Assembly (NCBI GenBank): GCA_937890655.1
Contig: CALADT010000046.1
Coordinates: 1-24,231, forward strand
Origin: an uncultured Mucispirillum sp.
GTDB taxonomy: Bacteria > Chrysiogenota > Deferribacteres > Deferribacterales > Mucispirillaceae
DNA length: 24,231 nt
Direction: 5' to 3'
Part shown: piece by piece, positions 23,664-24,231 of the stretch
How the letters are laid out: each line of letters begins with the position of its first letter
Position numbering within the stretch: position 1 is the first letter of the stretch
The notes under the pieces: generated by a model
Databases searched by the model: none
Told to the model about the DNA's origin: nothing
The model's input: the letters and a program-made list of their open reading frames with translations, nothing else
Position numbers and translations under genes: made by a program

Positions 23664-24026
23664 ATGAATGATATGTTATTAAATAATATTGTTGATTTCT
23701 TTAAAGATGATGAAAATATACCTAAAATATTTATTTGTAATAAGGTTTATACGCCATATACAAATATCACTAAAAACTCAAATAAATATGATAATTATCA
23801 AACTATCTTAAATAAATTCAATAATGAAAAATATTTTAGATGCAGAATATTTACTGTTGATAATACAACTATTGCTAAATATATCATTAAACTTGTAGAT
23901 GCACATTATAATGTGTTAGAAGAAACTATAAATAATAAGTATGATGTTATAGAAGAAGAATTATTTGTATTATATTCTAATGAAAACTTTATACAAATCA
24001 TCAATATGTCAAATAGAATATATTAA
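23664..24026 (+). CDS. Unrecognised small protein
   Basis: The 120-residue acidic protein has no signal peptide or membrane segment, and is rich in Asn, Ile and Tyr. An AGGAG sequence precedes the ATG by nine bases. Its 3' end enters the right copy of the 43-base inverted repeat at 24009, so its last residues (SNRIY) are repeat-encoded. The true tail may therefore have been replaced by rearrangement. It would overlap the G-tract ORF if that frame were open. I recognise no family. Confidence 0.6.
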   Translation: MNDMLLNNIVDFFKDDENIPKIFICNKVYTPYTNITKNSNKYDNYQTILNKFNNEKYFRCRIFTVDNTTIAKYIIKLVDAHYNVLEETINNKYDVIEEELFVLYSNENFIQIINMSNRIY

Positions 24027-24051
24027 TGCACTTGAAAATTCAGATAAAACA
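24009..24051 (+). repeat. 43-base inverted repeat, right copy
   Basis: It is the exact reverse complement of 22475-22517. It overlaps the end of the preceding gene and continues beyond its stop codon. In another frame it reads QIEYINALENSDKT, a protein-like string, suggesting it derives from a coding sequence. Confidence 0.9.
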
Positions 24052-24176
24052 TGGATTTATTTTATGCTATATATTAAATTATACTATGTTATGTTATAAA
24101 TTATAGCTTATAACACTTTTGCAAAAAACTCCTGCTAATATTTTTTATTAATTATATTTATAATAAGAAAAATTTA

Positions 24177-24231
24177 TTACTTTTATAATTTATTTTAAAA
24201 ATAGTATCGCCAGAATATGCCTACATCATGG
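24177..24231 (+). repeat. 55-base direct repeat, right copy
   Basis: It is identical to 22369-22423 and may continue beyond the window. The two copies bracket about 1.75 kb of accessory sequence. Confidence 0.9.
24195..24231 (-). CDS. Possible C-terminus of a minus-strand gene entering from the right
   Basis: The minus strand reads HDVGIFWRYYF then TAA at 24197-24195, exactly as in the fragment at 22387. If the neighbouring sequence keeps this frame open, an intact gene lies to the right and 22387-22500 is a copy of its tail. Only 11 codons are visible. Confidence 0.3.
   Translation of the reverse strand, partial: HDVGIFWRYYF

Noticed and set aside
1..24231. CRISPR arrays, tRNA or rRNA genes
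   Set aside because: No regularly spaced repeats, and no tRNA or rRNA signature sequences were seen on either strand.

Overview
The window is strongly AT-rich, with A/T-biased codons, mostly TAA stops and several TTG/GTG starts. It carries a futalosine-route menaquinone gene (mqnC), Tat translocase genes, moaA, a TorD-like chaperone, an FAD-type protoporphyrinogen oxidase, an NtrC-class regulator with its kinase, and the remains of a chemoreceptor. This fits a motile, anaerobically respiring, two-membrane bacterium. A low-GC Deferribacterota member (Mucispirillum-like) is my best guess. It rests on gene content and composition, not on a database match.

Left part (1-4300). On the minus strand, mqnC, a GAF-domain histidine kinase and an unrecognised partial gene form one operon. 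A chemoreceptor pseudogene follows on the plus strand, at 2625-3905. It keeps one reading frame throughout but carries six premature stops and has lost the signalling tip; a hairpin terminator lies just after it. Next comes a small four-cysteine protein.

Centre left (4335-10465, plus strand). A TorD-like molybdoenzyme chaperone is followed by a 524-base intergenic region holding degenerate repeat copies. Then a tight six-gene operon begins: tatB-like, tatC, moaA, a divergent LarA-family protein, an orphan OmpR-class response regulator and an exported protein of unknown function. The theme is export and maturation of molybdenum enzymes, with a LarA-like protein that seems to lack the catalytic lysine as the odd member.

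Centre right (11003-22195, minus strand). After a palindrome-rich convergent spacer come a DUF4241 protein and a seven-gene operon. In transcription order it is: large exported TPR protein, PAS/HisKA histidine kinase, NtrC-class sigma-54 activator, argS, SPOR-domain protein, exported GHL13-type TIM-barrel protein and hemY-type oxidase. The kinase/activator pair resembles FlgS/FlgR or FleS/FleR flagellar regulators.

Right end (22196-24231). This is an accessory, rearranged zone. It has a 55-base direct repeat, a 43-base inverted repeat, and a 5'-truncated Ala/Gly-rich ORF starting at a repeat edge, possibly the tail of a TrbL/VirB6-like protein. It also has a small exported Cys protein resembling conjugative entry-exclusion proteins, a short ORF interrupted by a run of nine G's (candidate phase-variable switch), and an unrecognised small gene. 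I read it as debris of a mobile or conjugative element; that is inference.
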